DNA of 64,000 nt from SIG455 sp045646385 (GTDB lineage: Bacteria; Bacillota; Clostridia; UMGS1810), in assembly GCA_045646385.1 (NCBI GenBank), contig JAZRKQ010000025.1, positions 8,293 through 72,292 on the forward strand, given 5' to 3'. The position numbers and the translations under genes were made by a program. The notes under the pieces were generated by a model that saw nothing but the letters and a program-made list of their open reading frames with translations, made no database searches and had not been told where the DNA came from. Position 1 is the stretch's first letter. Each line of letters opens with the position of its first letter. Shown here in pieces: positions 53,290-61,420 of the stretch.

Positions 53290-53787
53290 ATGGATAATAA
53301 TAATTTTCTTGAAATAGGAAAAGTTGTAAATACACATGCGCTTCGCGGCGCAGTTAAAATGGTGGTTTGGGCAGACTCTACCGACGTTGTGGGCGGTTTA
53401 AAACGTCTATATGACAATGGTGGTAACTGCTATGACATCAAGTCTGTTTCATACCAAAAAGACAATGCAATCGTTAAATTTGCAGGGATTGACTCTATTG
53501 AGCAGGCAGAAAAATTAAAAGGCAAAATTCTGCTTGTAAGCCGTGACGAGTTCGACCTGCCGGAAGGTGTATACTTTATTGCCGACCTTATTGGCTTATC
53601 AGTATATGAAAATGACACTCTGTACGGAAAAATTGATAATGTATTTCCCGCCGGCGGTTGTGATGTCTACTCTATCAAAGGCGAAAAAGAAATCCTTTTT
53701 CCTGCATTAAAAGAAAATATTTTAGATATTGACTTTCAAAACAAGGTTATGAAAGTAAAATTCCCAGAAGGGTTGCTTGATTTATGA
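53290..53787 (+). CDS. rimM: Ribosome maturation factor RimM
   Basis: This 165-residue factor binds S19 and helps 30S maturation. It has the N-terminal RimM barrel (IGKVVNTHALRGAVKM) and the C-terminal PRC-barrel (FIADLIGLSVYEND, PAGGCDVYSI, ILFPALKENILDID). The 3' end overlaps trmD by 4 bp. Confidence 0.95.
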   Translation: MDNNNFLEIGKVVNTHALRGAVKMVVWADSTDVVGGLKRLYDNGGNCYDIKSVSYQKDNAIVKFAGIDSIEQAEKLKGKILLVSRDEFDLPEGVYFIADLIGLSVYENDTLYGKIDNVFPAGGCDVYSIKGEKEILFPALKENILDIDFQNKVMKVKFPEGLLDL

Positions 53788-54482
53788 TTTTTGATATTCT
53801 TACCCTTTTCCCCGAAATGTTTGACGGTGTGCTTAACTCAAGTATGCTCGGCAGAGCCGCTGATAAAGGCATATTGGAATTTAACGCTGTAAATATACGC
53901 GACTTTGCAGACAACAAGCATAATCGTGTAGACGATGCTCCATACGGCGGAGGTCGCGGCATGGTTATGCAAGCCCCCCCTATTTACAGTGCATTTAAAA
54001 GTATTGAAGAAAAACGCGGCACAAAGCCGCATCTTATATATATGTCGCCAAAAGGCAAAGTCCTTACTCAAAAAGATGCAATACGTTTATCTAAAATGCA
54101 AAACATAGCAATTTTATGCGGTCATTACGAAGGCATTGATCAACGTATTATTGACGAAATCGTTGACGAGGAAATCTCAATCGGCGACTACGTACTTACG
54201 GGCGGAGAACTCCCTGCGATGGTGCTGATTGATACCATAAGCCGTATGATTGACGGCGTACTTTCAAACGAAGACAGTTTTACAGATGAATCGCACTTCA
54301 ACGGACTTTTGGAATACCCGCATTATACCCGTCCTCCTGAATTTCACGGTATGACCGTTCCCGACGTTTTACTTTCGGGAAATCATGCAGAAATTGAAAA
54401 ATGGCGCAAGAAAAAATCTTTAGAAGTAACACAAAAGTACAGACCTGACCTTTTGAAAGGAACGGATAAAAATGAAGATTAA
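53784..54482 (+). CDS. trmD: tRNA (guanine37-N1)-methyltransferase
   Basis: This 232-residue SPOUT methyltransferase makes m1G37. It has DAPYGGGRGMVM (near 50), LCGHYEGIDQRI, and the trefoil-knot loop SIGDYVLTGGELPA. It overlaps the next gene by 11 bp, whereas rplS normally follows here in Firmicutes. Confidence 0.97.
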   Translation: MIFDILTLFPEMFDGVLNSSMLGRAADKGILEFNAVNIRDFADNKHNRVDDAPYGGGRGMVMQAPPIYSAFKSIEEKRGTKPHLIYMSPKGKVLTQKDAIRLSKMQNIAILCGHYEGIDQRIIDEIVDEEISIGDYVLTGGELPAMVLIDTISRMIDGVLSNEDSFTDESHFNGLLEYPHYTRPPEFHGMTVPDVLLSGNHAEIEKWRKKKSLEVTQKYRPDLLKGTDKNED

Positions 54483-56454
54483 CCGTGTGTATATCAAAAA
54501 TTTTGGCGGTATAGCCGACAGAGAATACATACTTTCCGACGGACTTAATGTTATATTCGGCGAAAACGAATCCGGTAAAAGCACATTTTTGTCTTTTATA
54601 CGATTCATCTTTTACGGCGCAAAAAAGTCACGCGCAAAGGAACTTTCTTTCCGCGAAAAATATATGCCTTGGAGCGGTGAGGATATGTGCGGCGAGGTAG
54701 AATTTACACTAAACGGCACAGAATATTCTCTTTCACGCAGAGTATCCCCTACAGGCAGAAAAAAGGATATTACTTTTATCAACAAATCTACAGGCGATAC
54801 AATAACAGATACAGACGACCTCGGCACAGGCATTTTCAAAATGAGCGAGGAAGCATTTTTAAAGACTTTGTTTTTAGGAGCAGAAGGTGCGCAGATAACG
54901 TCTGACGGCGAACTTTTATCCAAGATTTCAAACGTGGCTCAAAGCGGCGACGAAAAAGTTTCTTATCAGGAAATATGTGCCGAAATAAATGAAATGATTG
55001 CCGATATTTCATCTCCCCGCAGAAGCAAAGCATTAATCCCCGCTTTAGGAAAACAATTGGAAATTTTAGAATCAAAAAAAGTAGAGGCACAAAATCTTTA
55101 TAAGCAAAAAAGCGAACTTTCAAAAAAACTTGACGAAATCAACTCGGAATTAGATAATGCTATTGCATTAAAAACAAAATTAAATGATACTAAGAACAAA
55201 GCAAAACAATATTCCGACTGGATTTCATATAAAAAAGCATATGAAAAACTAAAAGACGCAGAAAACTCATATAAGAGTTCCTCAAATGCGGATGCTATCG
55301 ATAATATCAAATACGATTTTTTAGAAAATATATCAGCAGAAGAAGAACAAATAATTTTAAAGGATAACTCTGCAGACATATCATCTTTTAAAATGCAGGA
55401 GGTACTTCTTGCAGATAAAGCAAAAACCAATAAAAAAATCTGCATAGTTTGTGCAATCATTTCTGCTATATGTACTGTATTGGGCATTCTCTACCCCGTG
55501 GCTTTTGCAGGAACAGTACTTTTTGCTTTACTTACTGTTTATTTCACATTATCTCACAAAAAACTGATAAGCAATGTTTCCGATATAACAAAAAAAATAT
55601 CGGATATCGAGCAAACAAAAAATGATGTCTTAAAAAAATATAATATCGAAAGTACAGAACATTACAAATTACTCAAACGAGAAAGTGCAGATTTGCAAGC
55701 ACGTGAAGAACTTAAAAAATCAAACTCCGAAACACTAAAACGTATATATGACGAACGCAAAACGGAATACGATATACTTTCCGCGCACATTATAGAACAT
55801 TACGGCAGTTTAGATAATCTCGAATGTGAAAAAGTGGATATTGATGAGATCACCATTTCTCAGCAAATTAAATCTGCCGACGAAAAAATACTTAATCTTA
55901 CAGCCGAAAGTGCTAAAATTAAAAGCAATGCCGAATCTGCTGAAGGCATTTCACAGGAAATTGCAAATATTAATCGTGAAACAAAAGATTTAAAAGAAGC
56001 ATATACCGAAGCAAGCGAAAAACTTCGTATATTGAATCTTGCTTCTGAAATCCTGCAGCAGTCTTATGAAGAACTGAAAAGTAATTTTGCACCCCGTCTT
56101 GCTAAATCAACTGCAAATATTTTCAACACCTTAACAGGCGGAAAATACGGCGAACTTATAGTAAATGACGCATTTGAAATACAAATTAAAAACGACGGTA
56201 AATACGAATTTTCAAATTTTTTCAGTTCAGGTACAATTCAACAGTTGTATTTTTCGTTAAGATTAGGTATAATAGAATTAATTATGGGTAATTATCCCTT
56301 GTTTATTGACGATGCATTCATAACTTATGACGACTTGAGATTCAAAAATGCATCGGATTTTTTAAAGGTTTACTCTGAAAATAACCAAATCATATTTTGT
56401 ACGTGCCACACGCGCGAAAGTAATATGCAAGGCGCTGAGGTACTCAAATTCTGA
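54472..56454 (+). CDS. SMC/RecF-like AAA ATPase, YhaN-type, with central membrane segments
   Basis: This 660-residue protein has an SMC-like head split between the termini. Walker A GENESGKST lies near residue 25; near the C terminus are a signature-like SSGTIQQLYFSLRLG and Walker B FIDDAF (near 620). Between them is a long coiled coil (about 190-260 and 350-540) interrupted near 322-366 by a hydrophobic hairpin (ICIVCAIISAICTVLG and AGTVLFALLTVYFTL). The domain plan resembles Bacillus YhaN, which usually pairs with the nuclease YhaO; no nuclease gene is adjacent here. The 11-bp overlap with trmD shows it is translated as part of that operon. Function is unknown, possibly membrane-associated DNA maintenance. 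Confidence 0.75.
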   Translation: MKINRVYIKNFGGIADREYILSDGLNVIFGENESGKSTFLSFIRFIFYGAKKSRAKELSFREKYMPWSGEDMCGEVEFTLNGTEYSLSRRVSPTGRKKDITFINKSTGDTITDTDDLGTGIFKMSEEAFLKTLFLGAEGAQITSDGELLSKISNVAQSGDEKVSYQEICAEINEMIADISSPRRSKALIPALGKQLEILESKKVEAQNLYKQKSELSKKLDEINSELDNAIALKTKLNDTKNKAKQYSDWISYKKAYEKLKDAENSYKSSSNADAIDNIKYDFLENISAEEEQIILKDNSADISSFKMQEVLLADKAKTNKKICIVCAIISAICTVLGILYPVAFAGTVLFALLTVYFTLSHKKLISNVSDITKKISDIEQTKNDVLKKYNIESTEHYKLLKRESADLQAREELKKSNSETLKRIYDERKTEYDILSAHIIEHYGSLDNLECEKVDIDEITISQQIKSADEKILNLTAESAKIKSNAESAEGISQEIANINRETKDLKEAYTEASEKLRILNLASEILQQSYEELKSNFAPRLAKSTANIFNTLTGGKYGELIVNDAFEIQIKNDGKYEFSNFFSSGTIQQLYFSLRLGIIELIMGNYPLFIDDAFITYDDLRFKNASDFLKVYSENNQIIFCTCHTRESNMQGAEVLKF

Positions 56455-56471
56455 CGGAGGTGTTTTGAACT

Positions 56472-56834
56472 ATGGCAAATGCAAGTGTAGAATTTTTAAA
56501 AGGTAATGTTACTATTGATAATGAAGTAATTGCGCAGATTTGCGGTATTATAACAACCGGTTGCTACGGTGTGGTTGGTATGGCATACAGTTCCAAATCT
56601 AAAGGAATCGCTTCGCTTTTAGTAAAAGATAAAATTTCAAAAGGCGTGGACGTTTACGTTTCTCCTGACAAAAAAATAAGTGTTGATATTCATATTATCA
56701 TCGAATACGGAGTTAATATTCAGACTACCAGCGACAGCATCATAAGTAATGTAAAATATCACTTAAACTATATGACAGGTCTTGAGGTTGACAGCGTCAA
56801 GGTCTTTGTTGATGGTGCCAGAGTACGCGAATAG
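56472..56834 (+). CDS. Asp23/Gls24 family envelope stress protein
   Basis: This 120-residue protein has the Asp23 fold pattern: VTIDNEVIAQICGIITTGCYGVVGMA near the start, followed by a segment GVDVYVSPDKKISVDIHIIIEYG. The family (YloU in Bacillus) is encoded upstream of fakA/yloV, as here. It may act in cell-envelope homeostasis; its biochemical role is unknown. GGAGGTG precedes the ATG. Confidence 0.9.
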   Translation: MANASVEFLKGNVTIDNEVIAQICGIITTGCYGVVGMAYSSKSKGIASLLVKDKISKGVDVYVSPDKKISVDIHIIIEYGVNIQTTSDSIISNVKYHLNYMTGLEVDSVKVFVDGARVRE

Positions 56835-56845
56835 AGGTGAAAACT

Positions 56846-58483
56846 GTGATAGAGATATTAACAGGTGAATTACTGGCGGATATGATTATCTCGGGCAGTA
56901 ATAACCTTTCAAACAGAAAAACTGAAATAGATGATTTAAACGTATTCCCCGTTCCCGACGGTGATACGGGTACTAATATGTCACTCACCATGCAATCTTG
57001 TGTGGAAGAGGTCAATAAAGTAAGAGATAAAGGAATTGGTGTAGTTGCCAAAACTTTGTCTTCTGCTGCCCTGCGCGGCGCAAGAGGTAACTCCGGTGTT
57101 ATTACCAGCCAGTTAATGCGCGGTATTGCAAAAAGATTTTCGGGGCTTGAAACATGCGGAAAAACTGAATTTGCAGAGGCTATGAAATTTGCTGCAGACT
57201 CAGCATACGGTGCAGTTATGAAACCTATTGAAGGTACTATATTAACCGTTGCGCGAGGCATTTGCAACGGTGCTTTAGAAAATGTCGATTCGGCTGACGA
57301 TATGGTTTCTCTTCTCAAAAGCAGTATTGCTTCCGGTAACGAAGCGTTGGAACGTACTCCTGATTTACTGCCACAACTTAAACAGGCAGGTGTAGTTGAC
57401 GCAGGCGGAAAAGGATTGATATGCTTCTGGGAAGGTGCTCTCTCCTATCTTGAAAACGGTGTTATTATTGAGCGTACTGACGCTCCTGCAGAATCTAATG
57501 CTCCAAAAACTGAATTTGAAACTTTAGAAGAAATCAAATTTAAATACTGTACAGAATTTTTAATCCACAAATCTTCCGCTACTGCTGATGTGTTTACCTA
57601 TAAAACAAAAATTGAAAGATACGGCGATTGTATGGTTGTTATTGACGATGATGACATCGTGAAAACTCACATACACACAAATGAGCCCAATATTGTAATC
57701 GGTGAAGCACTCAAATTAGGCGAACTTTCTAAAATTAAAATTGACAATATGAAAATTCAGCACGAGAACAGAGTTGTAACAGAAGACGAAGTTAAGGTTG
57801 AAGCAGAAAAACCGGCTGAGCCACCAAAGAAATACGGATTTATTTCCGTTGCTGTCGGTGAAGGTATTGTAAATACAATGCGTGCACTCGGCGTCGATCT
57901 TATCATTGAGGGCGGTCAGACAATGAATCCAAGTGCAGAAGATATTTTAAACGGTATCGAAGCACTCAACGCAGAAAATATCTTTGTTTTCCCTAATAAC
58001 AAAAATGTTATTCTATCTGCTGAACAAGCAAAAAACCTTACCAATAAAAATGTTGTTATTATTCCTACCAAAAGTGTTACTCAGGCAATTTCCTGTATGA
58101 TTTGCTTCGACGAAGACGAAGACGTTGAAGAAAACACAGAAATGTTTATTGAAACTATCGCAAATGTTCGTACAGGTCAAATCACTTATGCCGTAAGAAA
58201 CACCGTTGTAGAAGGCAAAAAAATTAAGCAGGGTGATATTTTAGGAATAGTCGATGGCAAAATTGCCGTTGCAAAAAAATCTATAGACAGTGCGTTTTTT
58301 GCAACTTTAGACGAAGTTATCGGCGAAGATGCAGATACCGTAACGATTTTCTATGGTAAAGATGTTTATGAAAAAGACCTTCAGGAAATCAAAGACAAAA
58401 TTGAAAAGAAATATAATGACTATGATGTTTCAATTCAATATGGCGGTCAAAATGTATATTATTATATAATATCTGCTGAATAA
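56846..58483 (+). CDS. fakA: DAK2-domain fatty acid kinase subunit FakA (YloV)
   Basis: This protein of about 545 residues binds ATP and works with a FakB fatty-acid carrier to phosphorylate exogenous fatty acids. The N-terminal DAK2 domain has NVFPVPDGDTGTNMSLT (near residue 31) and GARGNSGVI; the central Zn-binding and C-terminal FakB-interacting regions follow. The GTG at 56846-56848 is chosen because AGAGGTG lies at proper spacing; a GTG three codons earlier falls inside that site. No fakB gene is in the window. Confidence 0.93.
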   Translation: MIEILTGELLADMIISGSNNLSNRKTEIDDLNVFPVPDGDTGTNMSLTMQSCVEEVNKVRDKGIGVVAKTLSSAALRGARGNSGVITSQLMRGIAKRFSGLETCGKTEFAEAMKFAADSAYGAVMKPIEGTILTVARGICNGALENVDSADDMVSLLKSSIASGNEALERTPDLLPQLKQAGVVDAGGKGLICFWEGALSYLENGVIIERTDAPAESNAPKTEFETLEEIKFKYCTEFLIHKSSATADVFTYKTKIERYGDCMVVIDDDDIVKTHIHTNEPNIVIGEALKLGELSKIKIDNMKIQHENRVVTEDEVKVEAEKPAEPPKKYGFISVAVGEGIVNTMRALGVDLIIEGGQTMNPSAEDILNGIEALNAENIFVFPNNKNVILSAEQAKNLTNKNVVIIPTKSVTQAISCMICFDEDEDVEENTEMFIETIANVRTGQITYAVRNTVVEGKKIKQGDILGIVDGKIAVAKKSIDSAFFATLDEVIGEDADTVTIFYGKDVYEKDLQEIKDKIEKKYNDYDVSIQYGGQNVYYYIISAE

Positions 58484-58486
58484 TGT

Positions 58487-58515
58487 AAAAAGCAGAGTCA
58501 GTAGACTCTGCTTTT
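58487..58515 (+). terminator. Terminator after fakA
   Basis: The stem AAAAGCAGAGTC / GACTCTGCTTTT with a small loop lies directly beyond the fakA stop. Confidence 0.92.
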
Positions 58516-58519
58516 CCAT

Positions 58520-58548
58520 TTGACAAAGGAAATTATAAGTAGTATACT
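58520..58548 (+). promoter_or_regulatory. Predicted promoter of the CopZ-like gene
   Basis: TTGACA (58520-58525) and TATACT (58543-58548) are spaced by 17 bp. Confidence 0.75.
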
Positions 58549-58577
58549 AAACATATATTTAAAAAGGAGTTTGAGCC

Positions 58578-58808
58578 ATGCTGTTTTTTAAGAAAAAATA
58601 TAAAACAACAGTGTATATAGATGGTATGTCATGCGGTCATTGTGCTGCTAAAGTTGAAAATGCCATCAATGCCATTCAAGGATGCACGTCTAAAGTTAAT
58701 CTATCCAAGAAATGCGCATATGTAAAATCTGATTCTCCGTTAAATGAAACTGATATTTTTAATGCTATATCTAACATTGGTTTTACGCCTGTTAAAATAG
58801 AAAAATAA
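58578..58808 (+). CDS. Heavy-metal-associated (CopZ-like) protein
   Basis: This 76-residue HMA-domain protein has the metal-binding motif GMSCGHC (near 16-22) in a ferredoxin-like fold. It is probably a copper chaperone, but no copper ATPase or CsoR gene is nearby and it has its own promoter. The N-terminal stretch MLFFKKKYK is a short basic extension. Copper as ligand is inferred from the family. Confidence 0.88.
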   Translation: MLFFKKKYKTTVYIDGMSCGHCAAKVENAINAIQGCTSKVNLSKKCAYVKSDSPLNETDIFNAISNIGFTPVKIEK

Positions 58809-58820
58809 TTCATTTTAAAT

Positions 58821-58850
58821 TTGACATATTAAATAATATTATGGTATAAT
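58821..58850 (+). promoter_or_regulatory. Strong promoter upstream of the tRNA-Leu region
   Basis: TTGACA (58821-58826) and TATAAT (58845-58850) are spaced by 18 bp. Transcription would begin just before the tRNA-Leu 5' fragment. Confidence 0.8.
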
Positions 58851-58866
58851 ATCATAGTATGTATAT

Positions 58867-58907
58867 GCGGATGTGGCGAAGTTGGCATACGCGCAAGATT
58901 TAGGTTC
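58867..58907 (+). pseudogene. Truncated tRNA-Leu (5' half only)
   Basis: The first 41 bases match the 5' half of tRNA-Leu(UAG): acceptor strand GCGGATG, D-arm, and anticodon loop TTTAGGT. About four fifths of the positions equal the intact tRNA at 59030. After the anticodon loop the similarity stops; no variable arm, T-arm or 3' acceptor strand follows. The 122 bp up to the next tRNA hold no gene, only weak inverted repeats. Confidence 0.7.
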
Positions 58908-59029
58908 CGTCCTGTATGTGATTTTATTGTTGATTACGGTTTTATCCGTTTTCATAGATGAGGATTAAGCGATATGCTCCTCCTCGGTGTACCTCTACCG
59001 TGTAAAATTTAAGAGGTAAAACTTAATAT

Positions 59030-59113
59030 GCGGCTGTGGCGGAATTGGCAGACGCGCTAGACTTAGGATCTAGTGTCAACGACGTGGGGGTTCAAGTCCC
59101 TTCAGCCGCACCA
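59030..59113 (+). tRNA. tRNA-Leu (anticodon UAG), integration target
   Basis: This is a class II tRNA with acceptor stem GCGGCTG/CAGCCGC, D-arm, anticodon stem CTAGA/TCTAG with loop CTTAGGA (anticodon TAG, reads CUA), a long variable arm, T-arm GGGGGTTCAAGTCCC, discriminator A and encoded CCA. Its 3' half forms one of the two 59-bp repeats of the adjacent mobile element. Confidence 0.96.
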
Positions 59114-59115
59114 CC
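59057..59115 (+). repeat. Attachment-site direct repeat, tRNA-side copy
   Basis: These 59 bp run from the anticodon stem of tRNA-Leu(UAG) to 2 bp beyond its CCA. They are identical to 61794-61852. Flanking bases differ on both sides, so the repeat boundaries are sharp. Confidence 0.93.
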
Positions 59116-59524
59116 TCTAATTACTGCTTAGAGGGTTTCAGTTTGAGGGCATAAAAGTGCCTGTTTTTAACAGACACTATAACAATGCTTACTGCCCGTC
59201 GGGCTTTCAGAATCGGTATACGAAGCGTGCTAACGAATAAAAAAATCTTTGCTAGGGATGTCCTTACTCGCTCAAAGTTTGCCCTGAATGCACGTGCGGG
59301 CGTGAGCCCCAAACTTCCACCACTTGAATTTTTAAAGAGAATACAGCCTTACTCCTGACGTCGTGCATCTGTTCTTCGACACAGTATCAGCACTCCGAAA
59401 CGACTCTCTGTATGGGCTCGTTCACACCTCGCCAGTTTAAGCTCATAGCACATGGAGCATGTTATTTTTCTCTTGATTTTATGCAAAAAACATGATAAAA
59501 TAAAAATGCCAATTTTAGATTATC
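59116..59524 (-). other. ORF-poor structured region, candidate non-coding RNA
   Basis: No convincing gene lies here. The minus strand is preceded by a near-consensus promoter (-35 at 59554-59559, -10 at 59531-59536). The region contains several local hairpins: CCTCTAA/TTAGAGG (59114-59134), GCCC/GGGC (59194-59204), and AAGTTTG/CAAACTT (59275-59316) enclosing GGGC-GTGA-GCCC and the palindrome GCACGTGC. It is richer in G+C than the core genes. An RNA is an inference; it may simply be integrase arm sites or decayed sequence. Confidence 0.45.
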
Positions 59525-59530
59525 ATTTTC

Positions 59531-59562
59531 AATATAACATAATTGTTGACGCGTGTCAACAA
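59531..59562. promoter_or_regulatory. Divergent operator/promoter of the element
   Basis: The inverted repeat TTGTTGAC-GCGT-GTCAACAA (59543-59562) is an operator candidate for the HTH protein encoded 25 bp away. Overlapping it, the minus strand has TTGACA-N17-TATATT (59531-59559), and the plus strand has TTGACG with a weak -10. A repressor bound here could switch both directions. Confidence 0.65.
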
Positions 59563-59587
59563 GAATTTTAAAAATTGAGGTGGTAAA

Positions 59588-59809
59588 ATGTCTATTGCAA
59601 ATTTAATAAGCGAGTTCAGAGCGAAAAATAATCTCTCTCTTAGAAAGGCTGGGAAGCTTCTCGGCATATCTGCCAAAACGATTATGAATCTTGAAGAAGG
59701 AAAGGTATTACCTTCGGTTTTAACGCTCGTGAACATAAGCAAAGTTTTACAAATCCCGATCGATAAGCTTATCGATATTTATTTGCAAGATATGGGAATT
59801 GACAATTGA
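59588..59809 (+). CDS. XRE-family HTH regulator
   Basis: This 73-residue protein is essentially one Cro/CI-type helix-turn-helix (LSLRKAGKLLGISAKTIMNLEEGKVLPS, positions 17-44). Proteins like this often repress integrase or excision genes. GAGGTGG precedes the ATG, and the palindrome at 59543-59562 directly upstream suggests autoregulation. It is followed by its own terminator. Confidence 0.85.
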   Translation: MSIANLISEFRAKNNLSLRKAGKLLGISAKTIMNLEEGKVLPSVLTLVNISKVLQIPIDKLIDIYLQDMGIDN

Positions 59810-59810
59810 T

Positions 59811-59847
59811 AAAACGGTGCCGAAATTCGGCAGCGTTTTATTTTTTT
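59811..59847 (+). terminator. Terminator after the XRE gene
   Basis: The stem AAAACG-G-TGCCGA / TCGGCA-G-CGTTTT with one G-G mismatch is followed by ATTTTTTT. Confidence 0.92.
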
Positions 59848-59883
59848 GCATTTCAAAATCCCTATTTAAGTTCCCTCCGCAAA

Positions 59884-60349
59884 TTATAATTTAATCTCGG
59901 CTAAGGTTGCAAGGGCTTGCCCTGGTCTGCTTGTTTTTTTCGGGTGTGGTGGGCGCCTTCCCTCTGCCGCCGCCTTCTCGGTCTGCGCCCTTGCTTTTTT
60001 GCACCGTCGCGGCAATAAGTAGCATGTTTTAGTTCTTGCCGCTCCGTTGCTCCCCCTGCAGGCCGTTGCCTGGCGCGCTTCGCCGCTTGGCAAAAGCCTG
60101 CGCCCCCCCAGCCTTCGGCAGTCGGCACCCTGCGCCGCCTTGCCTTGGCTTCGCCCCCCCCTGAGCCGGGGGCTGTGCGGAGGTCTCTTAAGCAAAAAGA
60201 AAGGGCGGTCCGCTCTCCCGGTCAGACCTTCGCTCCCTTTCGGTCGTCTCACATTCCCTTGTTCGCGGGCGGCCCTTTCCTTTCGCCCGGGCTTCTGAAC
60301 TGGCGCCACCTTAAAAAATCTAAAAGGCAAGCTTTTAATTTTTTTAAGG
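59884..60349. other. GC-rich, pyrimidine-skewed, hairpin-rich block
   Basis: This stretch contrasts sharply with the AT-rich surroundings and is C/T-rich on the plus strand with G/A-rich minus strand. It has nested hairpins, e.g. GCAGGC/GCCTGC (60058-60063, 60096-60101) enclosing TTGCC/GGCAA and GGCG/CGCC, plus CGGGCG/CGCCCG (60266-60289) and a terminal CCTTAAAAAA/TTTTTTAAGG hairpin (60309-60349). Open frames through it have low-complexity Arg/Lys/Gly/Pro composition and look spurious. It lies just downstream of the integrase. An origin, transfer site or structured RNA are all possible; I do not recognise it. Confidence 0.6.
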
Positions 60350-60429
60350 TAAAAAGGCGTAGGTAAGCCATTTTTAAGCTTAAAATTTTCTAGGCGCTTG
60401 AAAAACAATACAGGGAAAATACAAGAAAA

Positions 60430-61338
60430 TTACAACGAACGAACACCGAAAATAGAAGGCTCTTTTTCGGTCGTTTCATTGTCAAAAAGGGCTACGGCAT
60501 TCTTTTTGAGTTCCCAGGGAACGTCAAGATAAATATCAGCTGTAGTTTTAATAGATTTATGCCCCAGAAGCTGGCTAACTGTTTTAATATCTGCCCCGCG
60601 CTTTAAAAGCTCGGTTGCGAAGGTGTGCCGCAACACATGCGGTCCACCGTCGGGCAGACCGCATCTATTCAGAACACGCTTATATGCCTTTAAAAAAGAG
60701 CTGTAGCTTATAACATCACCCTTCGTATTTGTGAAAAGCGGCTCGTTAGGACAGCCCACGCGGTAAACACGCTTTGCAATTTTCAAAGCTTCAGCACAAA
60801 GCGGCAAAGGCCGCTTTGATTCTTCGGTCTTTGGATCCTGGTACCTTCCTCGATAATAAGTTTCGTCAACCCAGACGGTAGCAGTTTTGAAATCTACATC
60901 AGCGCACTTAAAGCCAACGAGCTCGCCGATGCGGACTCCGGTTAAAAACAAAAACCTAATTGCATCAGAATAAAAGCTGGAGTTGTCAGTCATAATTTCG
61001 CTGACCTGGAACGAAGAAAAAGAGGTTATTTTGCGTTGTGAACGTTTTGGTAATATTATTCCGTTCAAAATGTTGCTTTTGTCCTCTAAGCCATAATTAG
61101 GCGCATTTTTCAAAGCCTGAGAAATTAGAGTGTAAGTGTGTTTTATGGTTGACCAAGCTAAACCATTAAAAACCATTTTGTTTACAATGTTCTGAACGTC
61201 TGCAGGCGTGAGCTCATGAAAATTTAAATCATCAGGAATATGCGCCAAAGCGTACTTGTAAGAATCTAAAGTTGAAGTTTTTAATCGAATTGCTTTATAA
61301 GTCCAGAAATATTGATAAATCCAACGTTTTAAGGTCAT
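60430..61338 (-). CDS. int: Tyrosine recombinase (integrase)
   Basis: This 302-residue phage-type integrase has an N-terminal SAM-like/core-binding region (about 1-100) and a catalytic domain with all active residues: Arg in TGVRIGEL (near 136), HVLRHT (near 233), GH in LLGHKSI (near 258) and the Tyr nucleophile in TADIYLDV (near 269). It is the enzyme expected to recombine the flanking 59-bp tRNA-Leu repeats. AAAGGAG precedes the ATG. No separate excisionase was identified; one of the HTH proteins may serve. Confidence 0.95.
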   Translation of the reverse strand: MTLKRWIYQYFWTYKAIRLKTSTLDSYKYALAHIPDDLNFHELTPADVQNIVNKMVFNGLAWSTIKHTYTLISQALKNAPNYGLEDKSNILNGIILPKRSQRKITSFSSFQVSEIMTDNSSFYSDAIRFLFLTGVRIGELVGFKCADVDFKTATVWVDETYYRGRYQDPKTEESKRPLPLCAEALKIAKRVYRVGCPNEPLFTNTKGDVISYSSFLKAYKRVLNRCGLPDGGPHVLRHTFATELLKRGADIKTVSQLLGHKSIKTTADIYLDVPWELKKNAVALFDNETTEKEPSIFGVRSL

Positions 61339-61420
61339 AAAAAAGCTCCTTTCTATTGTGTTTTTCTGTGTTTTATGATATAATATTTAATAATAAAATA
61401 CAAGAGAAAAGAGTGTTAAA

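Noticed and set aside
58867..59029. tRNA-Leu split by a group I intron
   Set aside because: No 3' exon is found before the next tRNA and the 122-bp interval is too short for a group I intron.
59121..59312. 63-codon minus-strand reading frame
   Set aside because: No ribosome binding site, unusual composition, and it runs through hairpin-forming sequence; treated as non-coding.
59884..60408. 174-codon minus-strand reading frame across the GC-rich block
   Set aside because: Low-complexity Arg/Gly/Pro/Lys-rich translation, no convincing ribosome site; more likely a by-product of GC-rich DNA lacking stops.
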